Source: Mycobacterium sp. (lineage in GTDB: Bacteria > Actinomycetota > Actinomycetes > Mycobacteriales > Mycobacteriaceae). From it: DNA of 5,812 bases. The stretch is taken from NCBI GenBank assembly GCA_018500005.2, contig JAHBAP020000204.1, positions 1-5,812 on the forward strand. The letters run 5' to 3'. This document shows, one piece after another, positions 5,186 to 5,812 of the stretch. The position numbers and the translations under genes are program-made. The notes under the pieces were generated by a model. It had not been told where the DNA came from. It did no database searches and was given only the letters and a program-made list of their open reading frames with translations. Numbering within the stretch: the first letter of the stretch is position 1; the number at the start of each line of letters is the position of its first letter.

Positions 5186-5812
5186 ATGTTGCGAAAGACG
5201 GGTCTGGCCACCGCCGGGGCGGCGGCTCTGATCGCCATCGGCATGCCTCTGGCAATAGGCGCGCCCACCGCGGCGCCGCCCTCGGACGGCGGAGGTTACG
5301 TCGATTCGACCGCCCGGTGCAGCGCACCGGACACCGCGGTCATCTTCGGCTCGACCAAGAGCTCTCGGGTCGCAATCTGCAAAACCTCCGTCGGCGCCTA
5401 CGAATACCGCGGGGTTCGGGTCTCCGACGGTGCCAAGCTGATCGCCCCGGCCAAACAGACTTCCACCGACACCTTCGTGGTGGACAACGACGGCGTGACC
5501 TACACGGTGACGCCGACGGCACTGAGCGTCACGGCCGGCGGCGACACCTTCCGCACCGAGACCTGGAGCGACTACCACAGCAGCCCGCAAGCCCCGGCTT
5601 CGTCGTCATCATCTTCATCGACATCGTCGTCACAGTCGACGTCGGCTTCGACGGCACCGAAGTCGACCTCGACCACCGCGACTCCCGGCCTGGAAACGTC
5701 GACGGCCTCCAAGGCCTCGGCCGCGCCGCCGGCCCGGGCCGCGCGGAGTTCCCAGGCGCCGCTGCGGCCGCCGATGGCCGCCGAAGTGGGCGGCGGGTCC
5801 TCGTCCGGGGAG
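5186..5812 (+). CDS. Secreted or surface protein with Ser/Thr-rich tail, function unknown, partial at C-terminus
   Basis: From the ATG the frame is open for 209 codons to the window end. I do not recognise the family. Residues 1-30 look like a Sec signal: basic MLRK, a hydrophobic Ala/Leu/Ile core (about 6-26), then small residues (AIGAPTAAPP). A cleavage site is unclear because prolines follow the likely alanines, so it may stay anchored. Residues 31-135 form a small polar, beta-like domain with only two cysteines (Cys45, Cys65), a likely disulfide. Residues 139-165 are a Ser/Thr tract, followed by an Ala/Pro/Arg then Gly/Ser-rich tail, typical of wall-spanning or O-glycosylated linkers. AGGTGA (5172-5177) lies 8 nt before the ATG; an in-frame GTG at 5174 is the alternative start and would add VSTS. 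Codon use matches its neighbours. The gene is well supported; its role is open. Confidence 0.75.
   Translation, partial: MLRKTGLATAGAAALIAIGMPLAIGAPTAAPPSDGGGYVDSTARCSAPDTAVIFGSTKSSRVAICKTSVGAYEYRGVRVSDGAKLIAPAKQTSTDTFVVDNDGVTYTVTPTALSVTAGGDTFRTETWSDYHSSPQAPASSSSSSSTSSSQSTSASTAPKSTSTTATPGLETSTASKASAAPPARAARSSQAPLRPPMAAEVGGGSSSGE
5600..5680 (+). repeat. TCN trinucleotide tract encoding a Ser/Thr run
   Basis: An imperfect run of TCG, TCA, TCT and ACA/ACG/ACC codons, with the purest stretch at 5600-5632 (ten Ser and one Thr). It is in frame within the secreted protein, so slippage would change linker length without a frameshift. The mix of synonymous codons reduces the chance of slippage. Confidence 0.7.

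Noticed and set aside
5105..5590. 161-codon minus-strand frame opposite the secreted-protein gene
   Set aside because: The plus-strand frame has a signal-like N-terminus, a ribosome site and is open to the window edge. The minus-strand frame has a shadow-like Gly/Arg/Ala composition.
1..5812. tRNA, rRNA, CRISPR array, insertion sequence or phage attachment site
   Set aside because: No cloverleaf, direct-repeat array, transposase frame or target-site duplication was seen on either strand.

Overview
The window is GC-rich (roughly two-thirds G+C by eye), with GTG starts, tight gene packing and third-position G/C bias. It looks like an actinobacterium, most likely a free-living, fast-growing mycobacterium (Mycolicibacterium type). 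Supporting this are an N-acetylglucosamine (GlcNAc) PTS gene set arranged as I recall it from M. smegmatis, a NagA with a cysteine in the active-site lid as described for mycobacterial enzymes, and a TANNNT-type -10 box directly before an ATG. The genus is inferred; no rRNA or other marker is present.

Layout: (1) Positions 1-919, minus strand: an acyltransferase-3 (OafA-like) membrane protein whose C-terminus runs off the left edge. (2) Positions 983-2563, minus: a GlcNAc-type PTS permease fusing IIC and IIB domains (nagE), with a strong stem-loop over its stop codon. (3) Positions 2564-2696: a 133-bp divergent promoter region with an inverted repeat and candidate -10/-35 boxes on both strands. 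(4) Positions 2697-5108, plus: the compact operon crr-nagB-nagA, with gaps of 9 and 0 bases. (5) From 5186 (or 5174) to the right edge, plus: a secreted or surface protein with a signal-like N-terminus, one cysteine pair and a Ser/Thr-rich low-complexity tail, open at the window end.

The four central genes form one pathway. Crr (IIA) passes phosphate from HPr to the IIB cysteine of NagE, and NagE imports GlcNAc as GlcNAc-6-phosphate. NagA deacetylates this to glucosamine-6-phosphate plus acetate, and NagB converts that to fructose-6-phosphate plus ammonia. Enzyme I, HPr and any dedicated regulator lie outside the window. The flanking acyltransferase and secreted protein suggest a cell-envelope neighbourhood, but nothing in the sequence ties them functionally to GlcNAc use.

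There are no RNA genes, mobile elements, CRISPR arrays or gene-free stretches over 300 bases. I see no wholly new system. The points most worth checking are the stem-loop at the nagE stop, the divergent control region, the NagA lid cysteine, the possible leaderless start of the acyltransferase, and the trinucleotide-repeat Ser tract in the secreted protein.
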